Part shown: positions 38,686 to 50,600 of the stretch, in pieces
How the letters are laid out: each line of letters begins with the position of its first letter
Numbering within the stretch: position 1 is the stretch's first letter
Source: Paragonimus skrjabini miyazakii
Taxonomy: Eukaryota; Platyhelminthes; Trematoda; Plagiorchiida; Troglotrematidae
Assembly (NCBI GenBank): GCA_014338405.1
Contig: JTDE01000161.1
Coordinates: forward strand, 224,076 to 288,075
DNA: 64,000 bases
Direction: 5' to 3'
Translations under genes and position numbers: made by a program
Notes under the pieces: generated by a model
What the model was told of the DNA's origin: nothing
Database searches by the model: none
What the model saw: only the letters and a program-made list of their open reading frames with translations

Positions 38686-39220
38686 CTAGGGACAAAAATG
38701 AAGCCGTATCACAAGCGGTTGAATCATCAATCTGCTGTGAAGCAACTAACAATACCAAACTTGTCGAGCATGATGTAGTACACCAAGAAATGCCAACAAC
38801 CATAAGAATATTACTGTCAAATATTTATGAGTAGTTATACATTTAGGATTGCGAAACTTAATTTCAAAGATCCACGCAATTGGCTTTTGAAACAAATTTA
38901 CACGATTGGTGTTAGCTGAATATATTGAATGTACCAACGCAGAACCAAGCAAAAGTTTGACTGACCTGAAACAGCATGATCATTACCGTATTCAAATTCC
39001 TTCACCTGACTGATTACAGATAGTATGTCCAGCTACTTATTGTCCGCTATCTCACGATTAAATTTTACATGAAGTTACGCGATCCGATAGGAAATATGCT
39101 ATACTTATTACTCTTACGTTCATTATGATAACTGGTTCTAAGATATGTTTGTTCCAGTTTGGTTAAGGGTTTAGTTGCCTCATATTTCATTAAGATAGGA
39201 ATCGCAAACGAAATAGTAGC
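38686..39220. other. DDR intron segment before the R2-like insertion
   Basis: Non-coding intron sequence between the DS-like exon and the AATATAGT repeats. The minus-strand frame of the DS-like exon extends into it up to 38803, but the CTAG acceptor at 38686 makes that part intronic. No other feature seen. Confidence 0.6.
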
Positions 39221-39244
39221 AATATAGTAATATAGTAATATAGT
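39221..39244 (+). repeat. Three perfect AATATAGT units abutting the retrotransposon
   Basis: Exactly three copies of AATATAGT in tandem end where the GC-richer retrotransposon sequence (CGGCGCACTG) begins. One further AATATAGT lies at 42910-42917, at the presumed 3' end. It may be the insertion target, a target-site duplication, or an expanded 5' junction. Confidence 0.75.
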
Positions 39245-39442
39245 CGGCGCACTGAACTACCTCCTCGTGATGCCGACTGGGTGACCTCGGTGCGAACCTT
39301 GACTAGCTAAGAGTTCAACAACTCCAGATAGGGCCAACCACTCTACTTGGTTTTAATCGTACTGGTTACTTTCGATCAAGACAATGAAATTACCGCCAGC
39401 ACCTCCGTGCAGGCAACCATCAGTACACAGAATATGCGAGCG

Positions 39443-39694
39443 GAGTACACCTGCTCAGAATGTGGCCAGATTTGCTAATCGAATGCTGGCTTGTTGGCGC
39501 ATACTCGTATGCATCGATGCAGGAGTGGTTCGGAGCAGGAAGTGGACAACCAGTCTGCCATAATCTTCGACTGCGCCAACTGTGCCCGCAGTTTTCCCAC
39601 CAAAATCAAACTCAGTCAACACGGAAGGCATGCACATCCCGTCGAACGCAACCGTGAGAAGCTCACGTCCATGAAAACCGCCGGATCCAGTTGA
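39443..39694 (+). pseudogene. N-terminal C2H2 zinc-finger pair of the R2-like element
   Basis: One frame encodes two fingers. Finger 1 begins EYTCSECGQ and ends LLAHTRMH, spacing C-x2-C-x12-H-x3-H, interrupted by TAA at 39476-39478. Finger 2 begins FDCANCARSF and ends LSQHGRHAHP, spacing C-x2-C-x12-H-x4-H, with the HP ending typical of R2 fingers. In R2 proteins such fingers bind target DNA. The frame ends in TGA at 39692; downstream coding resumes in another frame. Confidence 0.85.
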
Positions 39695-39699
39695 TCTCA

Positions 39700-40232
39700 G
39701 CAAGAATCAGCTTCTCTTATCAGATGTGCCAATGCACTGGCTCCGTCGTGCCCTAATCGAGGCTAACTTCACAATCGGCTCTTGCCAAATTTCCCAGGTC
39801 GTACTTTGGAGAGCATTCGGACTCGTCTATATGCGCTAAAATGACAGGAATACTGTCCCTGCTGCCAATCCAACCACCGTCTCACAGACTAACACGACAT
39901 TGGATATTGGGTCCCAAGCTGCTGATCACTCTGAGTGGTTTACCTGTTTGATCCAAACAGTGATTACCCAACTGGGGTCCAATAGCGAGGCTTTCCTTCG
40001 CAGCGATGAACTAATAGCTATTACGCGCGGCCTTCAGGCAGGCATGTTCACAGTGGTGCAAGCTAGCTTTTCCGTACACCTGGCGACTTTTCACTCGACG
40101 ACGTGGTCTTGTTAACGTGGGAACCCACCTGACCACGAAACAAATACGGGGGCTAACTATGCAGCGATCCAAACGCTTTACCACCAGCGTAAAAAAGATG
40201 ACGCTTTTGCTTTTTTTTGGAAACTGGCGAAC
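39700..40232 (+). pseudogene. Diverged N-terminal linker region of the R2-like element
   Basis: From about 39730 to 39830 a frame reads PMHWLRRALIEANF; from 39840 the reading continues as NPTTVSQTNTTLDIGSQAAD and on to GANYAAIQTLYHQRKKDDAF near 40149-40205, broken by TAA at 40113. The last part matches the Y--IQ-LY segment that precedes the RT in R2 proteins. A Myb-like helix would be expected in this region but I cannot identify it with confidence. An 8-T run at 40211-40218 marks the likely frameshift. Confidence 0.6.
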
Positions 40233-41551
40233 TGCCTATAAAATGAACCGCGGCCTCCCAAATAATTCCAACGAATACTGGTCCGAGGTACTATCGGCTC
40301 ATCCACATGTTGATGAGCGATCACCACGCACAATTCTCCCTCCGGACTGGTCATTGGTCGATCCGATAACTGGGGATGAAGTATCACGCACCTTGAAGCA
40401 TATGGGAAACACCGCTCCGGGTTTGGACAAATTGTTGCCCAAACATTTGAAGCGTATGAAAGCTGATGCCTTGGCTGGATACTTTAACCTTTTCCTGCTA
40501 AACCAAGGTTGTCCAGTCCATGTATGCCGCTCTCGCATCACGCAATCTACCCAAAGTAAACAATCCTTCATCTCTTACCGAGCTTAGACCTATCGCCGTA
40601 TTTTCAACGTTGATACGTTGTTTCCACAAGATATTGACCGATCGTTGGAATTCGCGCTTGCAACTGACCGCTCTCCAATTTTCATTCCTACATCGTAACG
40701 GTTACCTTCAGGCGACCTCCCTGCTTCATGCACTGCTTCGAAACTCATGTACCACGTCTTCAAATGTGTGTACGGATTTTATCGACATGTCCAATGCGTT
40801 TGATTCTATCTCACAAGATTCGATTATCAGATCGACCCGAGCCTTCGGTGCGTCTCCACCTCTAATGCAATACATTACCGAATCCTACATGAATGCTTCC
40901 AACACGCTCAATGGCTCCGTTCTCCGGTCCAAGCGTGGTGTTCGCCAGGGTGACCTACTGTCCTCGCTACTATTCACCATGACAATGGATGAGGTGTTGG
41001 CATTATCTCGACCGGAGCTTGGCTACCAGTTCCACGACACACTGACTATCGGTTTCGCTTACGCCGACGATCTGATCCTTCTGGCTGAGAATCATACGCT
41101 TCTCACTGAGAAGAATGAAGCCGACGCTAGTGCCCTGGAACTACCCGGACTGAAGATTAACACACAGAAGACTAAACTCATGGCCATCCGTGGTGACCAT
41201 AAACACAATGTAACTACCATCTCCGATGAGTCTATCTACTTCGGCCCGGACATTATCCACTCACTAAGCGCTTCTGACACGGTGACCTATCTAGGTATCC
41301 CATTCACCTGGAAGGTTGAAGCATTCACTAACCACCGTCTGCAACTTCGCACGATGCTGGATGAAACCACCAAAGCGCCCTTGAAGCCACATCAACGTCC
41401 TGAACTCCTGAGACAGCATCTGGTCCCGAAGATGAATCACTCGTTAGTATTAGGCCGAGTCCACCGTAACACGCCCAAAGCCTTGGACTGTACGATTCGC
41501 CGGTTTGCTCGGCAGTGGCTTCGCCTTCCTAAAAACACACCAATCAGCTAA
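40233..41551 (+). pseudogene. Reverse transcriptase of the R2-like element
   Basis: After the frameshift, DWSLVDPITGDEVSRTLKHM and NTAPGLDKLLPKHLKR form the RT 0/1 region. A second shift near 40510 leads into the main frame. It carries LTELRPIAVFSTLIRCFHKI (block 2), DFIDMSNAFDSISQDSIIRS (block 3), SKRGVRQGDLLSSLLFT (block 4), IGFAYADDLILLA (block 5, both catalytic Asp present) and LKINTQKTKLMAIRG and TVTYLGIPFTW (blocks 6-7). This main frame is intact for 343 codons and ends at TAA 41549-41551, after which the same frame continues. The enzyme would perform target-primed reverse transcription. Confidence 0.9.
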
Positions 41552-42496
41552 ATCCATGCCCCAATTCGTTTGGGCGGTTTGGGTATCCGACATTTGTTTA
41601 CCACTATTCCAATCTGGCGTAAATCTCGAGTGGAGAGGCTTCTTTCCAGTCAGTGTCCAGTTCTGCAAAATGTGGACAAGGATAATTCGTTTGGCCCTAT
41701 CTTGAGGGAATTGAACATCTCAGTACGTGTTCAGGGTGTAGTGGTGATGAACAAAAAGGAAGCCCATATGGCATGGATGGATAAACTCTACCATTCGCTT
41801 GATGGTCGTGGTCTTCAGGAAGTGTCACGCTCTCCACTTTCGAATCGTTGGCTGCTTAACCCAGATCGCATCTTCCCTAGAATCTTTATTCGTGCCATCC
41901 AGCTCAGATGTAGTCTGTTGTGGACTAAAGTCCGAAATTCACGAGGTAGCCGAAGTGACCACTTAGTTCTCTGCCTTGGCAACTGCGGTCAACCGGAAAG
42001 CCTTGCTCATATCCTACAGTCATGCTGGATCACCCATAACGTGCGTTGTGCCCGACACAACCGTGTGGCTAAAGACCTGACGAAGCGACTGCGCAAATTG
42101 GGCTATACAGTCTCCTAGGAGTTACGAGTACCAACGACGAGCTCGTTTATCAAACCCGATGTGATCGTGGTTCGTGACGACGCTGCTGTGGTGCTTGACG
42201 TCAGTATAGTGGATGATTACCGGAGCCAATTAGCCTGGACAGACAAGATTGCGAAGTACGGGACTGACTCCCATAATGCGGCTATTCAATCAATCCTCCA
42301 TACTTTGGGCTGTGATGTGAACTGTGTTTTTCATTCACCTTTGATCATCTCTTTTCGTGGTATTACATTTCCTCCATCGAGTAACGCTAATCTTCGACTG
42401 GGGCTGCCCTCCTACGCAGTCACAGATTTTTGTCTACTGACTGTGCTAGGTTCCCTAAAAACCTACGACGCATTTATGCGGGGAACCTGGCGTTAA
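41552..42496 (+). pseudogene. Thumb, CCHC knuckle and restriction-like endonuclease of the R2-like element
   Basis: The reading frame of the RT resumes past the stop (IRLGGLGIRHLF), then reaches a zinc knuckle LCLGNCGQPESLAHILQSCW followed by THNVRCARHNRVAKDL, the hallmark CCHC and RHN of R2. After a TAG at 42116-42118 the same frame gives the endonuclease core FIKPDVIVVRDDAAVVLDVS with the catalytic Pro-Asp and the second Asp, then DKIAKYG. Translation ends at TAA 42494-42496. Only the two stops separate this part from the RT, so the damage is mild. Confidence 0.88.
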
Positions 42497-42909
42497 CTGT
42501 TGCCACCTGTCTGACAGTTGTCTCACTATGAAGGACATTTTTCTGTCCCAATGCGTGAGCCTTGACCGTGATAGCACTTTTGTGCCCTGAAGAGCTTTTT
42601 GATTTTGTGAAACTGATCGCTCGCCTATTTTTTTCTTCATTATTTTTCATGTATATTATTTTACATTCTAAAACTGTTCAGTGTATACGCCACATATAAC
42701 TTTTCATTTGATGACTGACCCATTAACGCCTGCTATTCTCGTGAGAGGACTTGTCAACTGTTCAATATCACTAGCCATGCAATGACTCATGTTTGAAAGA
42801 CAACTTGTTCTCCTATTCAACTTTTTTATCTCTGTTGCTTAATTTTGGTGTCACCGTATGTTCTTTCTTTGAACGAAGATGTGTTTATTACTCTTCAAAA
42901 TAAACGATA
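42497..42909 (+). other. Presumed 3' UTR of the R2-like element
   Basis: Non-coding sequence from the ORF stop to the AATATAGT octamer. It is T-rich with an AATTTTGGTG stretch but has no poly-A tail, as in R2 elements. The true 3' end could be earlier, for example near 42660. Confidence 0.4.
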
Positions 42910-43155
42910 AATATAGTGGTAATATTAATTAAAAATAATTCACAAATGTTTGTAATTAGGTGTTAAAACCAAACCCTTTCGAAAAACGGCAGCGAACCCC
43001 AATTTTGCACTTCTTAAGGCTCGTCAATACCCCATTTTCTTGTTACTGATCAGTAGTCGGGGATTTTGGTTTTCATATAGATTGAACATCACCAACAATT
43101 GATCGCAGCTACCTCATTGCCATAGTCTTTCCAGTCGACCATTTTCTAACAGCGG

Positions 43156-43260
43156 AAGCACTAGATTCGAGTTTCGCTCTCAGTAGAGCAGCTGCTCTGT
43201 ACTGCATATCCTTGTTACGGCCGGTACTAGCACTCCGGCCACACTTTGAGGAGGCAACCA
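43156..43260 (+). repeat. Dispersed repeat, copy B
   Basis: Starts AAGCACTAGATTCGAGTTTC and continues with CGCTCTCA, close to copy A (10855). The second half, ATCCTTGTTACGGCCGG then TAGCACTCC-GCCAC and GGCAACC, matches copy C on the other strand. It is GC-richer than the intron around it. Confidence 0.6.
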
Positions 43261-46200
43261 TGTGAACCGCTGCTCTACCAACCTCACATTAGGTACCACC
43301 GAATAATCGTATATGAACGCTCGAGCACCTTCGCTTTTGAGTAATGATCAAGTTGTCCGATCGCCTGGAGAGGAGACATAGTTACTGGCCGTTAACTGTA
43401 ATCAATGACCCCTCGACTAGGACTTCTCTTCAAGTTGAAATCACAGATTTCCTTAACTTTTCGAGCAGTATTTTCATTATCGATCAGTACTCGGGGGATT
43501 TTGTCACGTCCGGAACCGAACTCTAACCAAGATTCTATGGGGTAGCCGTGCAAACTATTGTGCCATCAAACTCAAGATTAAGCAAAACTGAATTTCAATA
43601 TATAAAAGGTTGAGCCAATTTCACTTCTGTTTAATGATCACAATGCTTGCGTGTCTTGATAACCAACACAGTTGGAATCTGTTAGCTCCAACTGATACTC
43701 TAGAACTAAGACTTATCCGTCAAGTCAAAATCTCGAACTTTGTTTGTCGCAGGTGAATGTGGGTGATTGTCTGCATGTAACGCTTTGGTCATGCTTTGTG
43801 TTAAGTGACTTAGTGCAGTGTTGAACACGGTTGCTTCATGAAAGTGTTGTCGTATTTCGAATCCTGGTAGTGACAGACACTAAAAACCAACAAGCTTTAA
43901 CGAGAGCAAAAATCAACTTTTTTGACACTTCTTGAAAGCAGTTTGCCAAAAAGCTTTTTGTAATTCGACAGCTCATATCAGTGGTAGAGTATGATTATCC
44001 CAATTTAATCGACTCCATGACTACTCCTAAGTAATATTACTTATTTTCCATTCAATTTACAGTCCAATGAAATTGGTGGGATATTTGTACAAAGAGCTAA
44101 TTTTGTTTATTCTCATCGCACTTACACAGGACAGGTGAGAACTGTATGTGAAACTCAACAAGAGTCTCGCAGGTCAATACATATCAGTCAAGTAGAGAGA
44201 TTACAGTCAACGTGTAAAGGGTGTGGCTAATTGACAGTTAGGAGAGAGTGGCACTTGTTGGACAAAGTCGACAGCTTCGGACTGAAGGTTATTTGGAGAT
44301 TACTGATAAAAAACGATAGATAACTTGCACGCATTTACATCGACACTACAGTCTGTTAGTAACCGCTTCTAACTCTCATTCTGATTGTTTTAGCGGACCA
44401 CTGTTGAGCCTGGACCACGACCATGAATATAACAATGCACCTGTGTACGGATGCTCAACCTCCATGAGAGAAATGAACACGACATTGTATATATGTCTAA
44501 ATTAGACTGTGCCATACAATTAAATACGTTTCTGGTTTGTGTTTTCCACAACGTCAAACTGTTTTATGTTTCCTTGTCCTTTAGTCCCAGGATCAACTGC
44601 ATTGTTCACATGGACTCACTTGAGCTGTGCCATACTGAAGGTTATATGTTTTTTGGATGAAATCATAACCTTATGAACTGGGCACAACTGTTTTTATCCC
44701 TGCACTTGCTAACATTCGTACTTTTTAGTTTTGTTCATTATATCATTGATTTTTGAACTGAGAAACTCAAGCACACCGAAACACAAACTCGGATTTTGTA
44801 AATAATGTGGACTCAAGCTAGTAAAAATATCGGTACAACACAACTGATGTTAAGTATAGAATGAACGTGAGGACAGTCTTAAAATACGAGAATCTTGAAA
44901 CCCACATCAAAACCTGTTGATGCCTTGGAGTGTCCCTAGGGGAAGCAGTACCGACGAGATTATGGAAAGATGATGTAGACATGTCGCCGGAAAAATCTAT
45001 AAACCAAATAATCGGTGATGAATTAGAGTTGCATTATCGGCTACGTTCCGTTGTAAGCAGATCAGAATGGCTTGCGAGCTAATTTTTAGATATTGTATTA
45101 AAACTTTGGGAAGATTTAATTACAGGATAATACGGTTGTATTTGTTGACCTGTATTCCTTACTAAAAGTTGAACCATACTTTCCTAACATGTATACAAAA
45201 TGTTCTGAGGTAAATCGCTCTGCGGTTGAGTTGAAGGCAGATCTCAGTCGACAGCAGTTCAGCATGCATCCAGTTATGTGTAATCTGCTTGTCAGAAATG
45301 TGTTGAAACAGTGCACAAAGATTATAACGTTTACCGAAAAGAACACTTCTCGTTAATCTACTCCGAAAGAAAACCTCTAAATATGGACTTATCATTTTGT
45401 CGAGGAAGTTTTCCGATTTTCTCCAACGAAATTTCGAAAACGCAAAGGTTTATGTTTTATCAGCGACATTAGTGCATTTGCTACTTATTACCGGCTTGCG
45501 TGGATAATTGCAGGATTTCGTTGAAACTGTCTATATCTAGATGATAGTATGATCTTGTGACTAGCACAACTGATTAAAATTGAATTCTGGTGTGGCCTTA
45601 CTTGACAACTATTTTATAGAATCAAGATGTAACGAAACCGATGGTCGATGCATCTATTCACGGGAATTTAATGCGCCGGCTTTTTAGTCCAAGTATAACA
45701 ATGCAGAAGACTAATTCGCGTTAAGCATTTCACGAGAGACGAACACAGACATCCGGTCAACCCCTTTTGTCGATCTCCGAAATTCATTCCTAAAAACTGA
45801 CGCCGCCATTTGACGGATAATGATGACGGATCCCGATAGAGCTGACCCTACAAACAGTAATTCACATCGGTTTTAAACATTTTTCTCTCTATCCATTCCT
45901 TTTTGTCCTCTGTTCACTTTGATGTCCGTGGTACTTCCGTGCGTCTCTCTGTCTGCTTGTCAGAGAAGGATGGTCGATCAAAGCGTAGGTTCGTTGAATA
46001 AAATGGGGGTGAATGACCAAATTCTCGTATGTCAAAGAGCGGCGAAATTGTCTTTGTGTGTATGTGTAGGCACGCGTTATATTACAATCTCGCACTGGCG
46101 ACCGTCGAGATATTAATTAATGGTTACGTAGTCATAAGCACACGCCACGGAAGAACGAAAGGCGGAACACGAAATTAAGGCCATGTCCCATACTTGACAA

Positions 46201-46283
46201 TTATTTTGATAACTGGCGCCACTAGTCGTTGGGTTGCTAAGCAAGTAGGCTAGATGTGCGGCGTGTACCCTATTGTTCATCAA

Positions 46284-46298
46284 CATCATCATCATCAT
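46284..46298 (+). repeat. (CAT)5 microsatellite
   Basis: Five uninterrupted CAT triplets in intronic sequence. No functional meaning inferred. Confidence 0.9.
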
Positions 46299-46777
46299 AG
46301 ACAGCAATATACTGCCGTATATTTAGTACTTTCTAATCATATATTATTACACACTAACCAACTTCAGGCTTACAAATGCCGATTAACAAATTGGCCTAAA
46401 CGTCTTGTCATGTTAGAGTTTGTTTCAAGGTAGAATTAAACTTATATAGAAGTTTCACGGGTGCACTTTTTATAGTTCCCCTACAGCGATTATGAAATTC
46501 TGACTTTTAGTTTCTTATGAAATTCCAAGGTGCTTGCACGCTGACACAGATCAAGTAGGAGTTCTAGGGTTCTAGAACATTTAACTAGATAGTTTTGTTG
46601 ACTATGTTCCAAAATTCAAATTACTGATAAAAACGGGTTAAACTGTTGAGTCCTGAGGTTAAAAGTGATTATCGTAATATTAACTCCTAGCAATAATAGA
46701 TTCAGTTCAATATTTTTTAAAGTATACTGATTCATAAATGTTTAAAACGGGTTTTTCAGTTAAATTATGTAACTCAC

Positions 46778-46922
46778 TTGCGCTACAACCCAGAAGTTCC
46801 AGTTTCAAACACGTTTTGGTGGATTCCAGACTGAATGGATAAATTCGAATAAATCTGGCCACAAATGGTGGTTCCATTGTGTTGTAATTCTCAGTCATAG
46901 CATCCTGGTTTCCGCTAAGACG
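46778..46922 (-). CDS. DDR: Discoidin domain receptor, end of discoidin domain (partial gene)
   Basis: Residues 102-149 of the traced part. GNQDAMTENYNTMEPPFVAR followed by FIRIYPFSLESTKTCLKLEL then LGC is the canonical C-terminal third of a discoidin (F5/8 C) domain; vertebrate DDRs have EPPIVARFVRFIP, VCMRVEL and YGC at the same spacing. The two Cys residues are those that close the domain by disulfide bonds. Acceptor is TTGACTTTATTGCAG, donor GCAA/GTGAGT. It starts in phase 0, matching the exon at 57789, and leaves one base for the DS-like exon. In DDRs the discoidin domain binds triple-helical collagen; whether this protein does is not shown. A secreted discoidin protein is excluded by the linked membrane exon. 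Confidence 0.92.
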
Positions 46923-47632
46923 CTGCAATAAAGTCAAGGCAGTGATGATTGTTCACTAAGTACTCTTGGCGCAATGGTGAAAGTGTAAATAGCAATGTTG
47001 AGTTTAACCATTGTAGAAGCTACAACATTTCAGCTACTCCAATATAAATGATGAGATCATATTGCGTTAACTAAAAAGAGCCATTTACAAAAGCTAAAAG
47101 AAAGGAATGTAGGAATTTCGTGGTGCAATCACGTTGTTTACATGCGATGTTGATTAAGTTTACGACTAGAAGTCAAACTTACTAAATGCAGTGGGTAAGA
47201 ATCAGCTACGATTTGCAGAAGCACAATATTAACTTTCCGTTCTTAATGGAACATCTGTATCTGAACTGAACAACAGGACAGCATAGTCGTCATGTTATCC
47301 GTCACAGATCACTTTAGTCACTGTTGCCAAGCAAATAACTGACGTCCAGATTAAATTAAGACAGCATTCAGATCGACAGAGCAATCCATAACGGTTTTGT
47401 TACTGGGACTAAACCCTACGTAGTGTCAAATCGGATTCATGCTTCCTCAAGCTTCGCTCGAAAGTTAAATTACTTACCGCGACTTGTACATTTGAGTAAG
47501 TGATATTGGGCTACTCGAAATTCCACATCGTAATGGTTTATTGATTACGGCTATTCACAACGAGCGATTGAGTGCTCATATGCGACACTTCGATCGTGTC
47601 TGGTGTGGAATCAACAATGAGGTGGACAATAC

Positions 47633-47689
47633 GGTTGCCCTATGAAAGGGTGGCTGGTGTTCTAATCCCGGCCGTGCTAAGGATACAAG
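47633..47689 (-). repeat. Dispersed repeat, copy C (inverted)
   Basis: On the minus strand it reads ATCCTTAGCACGGCCGG then GAACACCAGCCAC and GGCAACC, about 70 percent alike by eye to copy B over this core. Only the second half of the repeat is recognisable. Confidence 0.55.
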
Positions 47690-50600
47690 TTATGGACGAG
47701 GTCTAACAAGAAAGAAAACTGAACCTAATGATTCTTTCGAAGGTGACCAGCTAAACAATTTACCTGTAAGTGAAAAGTGTTAACAAAGATTGGTGATATT
47801 CATCTAAAAATAGTCTAGTAGTATTTGCTACTCAAATCGAAATGTATTTTCATGTTTCAGCTACCAATCATACTCGACTTGATGGAGCGACTGTGTTATT
47901 CCATTTTTTAACTGTAAAGATTTGTTTGTTTTATATCAAGCAGTTTCGCAAATACAATCTCACAACCAAAGAACAGCCAAGTAATGTGGCTGGTGAAACA
48001 ACATATTAACCGCTTTCATTTAATTGCACATGTTAATTGATGCGTATCTTTTAGTTTGTAACGATTCTATCAGTTTATAGTTTGTAGAACTTAGGCATGT
48101 GATAGCAATGTTTCATCTTCTTCCTCAAAAACAATACAATAGAGAACTTAAACAAGGGCGATTTAAACGTGTACTTGACCAACGTGTAACGTTCATTCGT
48201 ATCTACTTCCAGAACCATAACCATCCTTCCCTCAACTGGTAGTTCAGAAGAGGTTAGTACCTGTTTGTATACATTCTGGTCAGTACACAGGCAATTAGAC
48301 AGTGGCAGTGGGTGAATGATCGGCGATCGGTTTGTCCTTACTCAGTTTTCACGTAATCCTTGCTTGACAACAACTTTCATATTTATTGGGTTGTATTTGG
48401 CCTGAAGATGACACACAGAAAACAGGCACGTTCGCTACGTTATGACTTCTGATGAAATCTTTGGAAACATTTGAAGGGCTTCATATTATTTTTTGTATTG
48501 GAGTACATTTATATGCAAACATAACATTAGAAATTAACTTTAAACTCAGCTAATTGTATAAGCTAATTTGCCTGAAGATACTACCAAGGTTTGCAAAGAT
48601 TACGGTGGTTTCTATTCATATACACTTGAAAGCAACTACAAGCCAATAGACTATTTCATATGTCTCAAAATCAAGGTAATAATCTCATCCGGAAGTAGCA
48701 TAAACATAGTTATTGGTTCAATTTTACAATCAATTCTTGCGCAAACATTTCTGATTTAATTAGAAATTCTATTAAACAAAGGATACGAGTAAAACTACTG
48801 GTATGGATATAGATGTATCTAGTTACGGCAGAAATTAGTAAAAGATATATTCAGTAAGATCTGTTGAAGAAAACTGATTACAGTTAAACAAAACCTGAGA
48901 AGCAATTGAGTTACTATACCTACTATGTTGACAAACAGTCCATTGAATAAAACTGGAAGTAGACAGAACACTACAGCTGGCTTAACGTTTCACGGATGTA
49001 AACATTTCGCATAAATAGTAAGAGACATGGCTAGAGTGTGTTACACTTAGTGGGATGTAAAGCTCAGTTTAAAAACGGGGAATTGGTCGACATAAGATTA
49101 CAAAAGATTAAAGGTAATGTATAAAATGCCATTCTTCTAACAACAGTAAAAAAAATGTGATAACATGACAGGACAGTCAACAACGTAATACCTCTCGAAA
49201 TAAAAGCTAAAGTTGTGGCATTTAACATTCTCAAACTTATTCGGTTTCAATACAGTACACAGGAAACAGCAATAAATTGAAAGAATCCGATTGGTTCTGA
49301 AGTCATAGCTTTTCCATCTGTTTGTTCAGCTTTTATGATTGACTGTTTATTTTGATACGTGATACAATTAATTGAATTGTATATGTTAGGTGTTCTCTAG
49401 AACAGTTCCAGCGCTCTGGACGAAGTTCACGTGGATTGGTTCCTTAGTCAGTATACGAGCTTGCATATGTGGCGACACTAACCGAGCGAACTCCCCCTCT
49501 AATCATTAGTTGAGCTTGTGACTGTGGCTTCTTTCAGTCCCATCCCATTGCGAACACTACATTCAGTTGTAGCTCAGTGTAACATTTAAGTGGTTCAACG
49601 GTATGCGAGTGTTCGGCAACTTGTTTATGCTCTATTGAGGTGGAAACTATCGTCAACCCCAACAGTCTATAGACGTGGTCAAGACAGTTTGACCGTAGAA
49701 GATTCAGAGAATTTGTTGGTACTATCTCAACACTGTAGCTTTCAGTGGCTTGATTGAATCGGTCGGCACGTCGTACCACACCGGGACAGGGTGGCATTCA
49801 AACTACAGTCCTACAGTACGGACCAGTTTGCGTAAACCGAAGTTTGATTGTTCATATGATGCCCATTTATGAACAAGTAGCAGAATGACGAAATCAGACA
49901 GTAACCGCCTTGATGACGTCTAATGATCTGACGTGACGGCCTCATTAGTTTATCTTCCAGAAGCACGCATACTGTCAGTGATGTATCTTATTCTATGTTT
50001 ACCTTCGTGTAACTACAGTTAAAGACACTTCGTCTCTGTGAAATAAGGGATATATGAATGATATTTTCGCCGATCGTCATTATACCCCATTTTTCTTTTG
50101 ACTGTACCAGCCGAAATATCCATAAATTTGTCTTCATAATATGTAGCTGAAGCTTGCCACAATCTCTGGAATGCGGTTTAATGACAGAAATCCAGCTTCG
50201 ATGACACGATTAATGCCGCAGCACTACAACTCATCTCAGGAGTATTACGAAATGGCGTCACAGAGGAATAACGACAGCAGAACCTGTAGTGAACAAACCG
50301 AAGTATAGTCACGTTACAGCATCCTGAAATTAGGCCATCCAGACCGTAACAGTGATGTTCGATTTAACCACTTGAGACGGTTTCAGCTTGTATACGAAGA
50401 AACTGCTGCACCCTGTAACACAGTTTTATATACTGCGGACGATGACACGTCGTTTTTCCACATTATGCTCAATACAGTTCCCGAGGGTTGTTTCAGTTGA
50501 GAGTTGTGTTGTGTCAAAATTATTGTAATTGTGGGCATTTGTTTCAGAGAGTTACGTAGGGCGCTGCTTTATTCCACTTTAGGGGAATTTGGTCAACTGA

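Larger units (their letters stand above)
39245..42909 (+). mobile_element. R2-like non-LTR retrotransposon, near full length but inactive
   Basis: A single element of about 3.7 kb lies in the DDR intron, antisense to the gene. In order it has a short 5' leader, two C2H2 fingers (39443-39694), a diverged N-terminal segment (to about 40232), reverse transcriptase (about 40300-41300), thumb, a CCHC knuckle and a restriction-like endonuclease ending at 42496, then a 3' UTR of about 400 bases. Single-ORF, finger-plus-RT-plus-RLE architecture is that of the R2 group. Its base composition is visibly GC-richer than the surrounding intron. Stops at 39476, 39692, 40113, 41549 and 42116 and frameshifts near 40211 and 40510 disable it. 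The insertion site is not 28S rDNA, the usual R2 target. Outer limits come from the AATATAGT octamers and are provisional. There is no poly-A tail at the 3' end. Confidence 0.85.
42910..46777. other. DDR intron after the R2-like insertion
   Basis: AT-rich intron sequence, beginning with the AATATAGT octamer at 42910. It contains dispersed repeat copy B (43156-43260) and a short CAT microsatellite (46284). Open frames here are short and overlap in antisense; none is supported. Confidence 0.6.

Noticed and set aside
38686..38803. Extension of the DS-like exon frame upstream of the CTAG acceptor
   Set aside because: The open frame continues, but similarity to DDR begins exactly after the pyrimidine tract and CTAG, and only that start gives the right phase.
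47478..47560. Possible discoidin N-terminal exon reading CGISSSPISLTQM before a GTAAGT donor
   Set aside because: Superficially like the G-M---I-D-QI motif, but there is no usable acceptor, the end phase does not fit the discoidin exon at 46922, and it lies downstream of the central discoidin exon at 57789, the wrong order.
49534..49797. 87-codon minus-strand frame
   Set aside because: Looked like a discoidin or transposon fragment at first, but no motif could be aligned.
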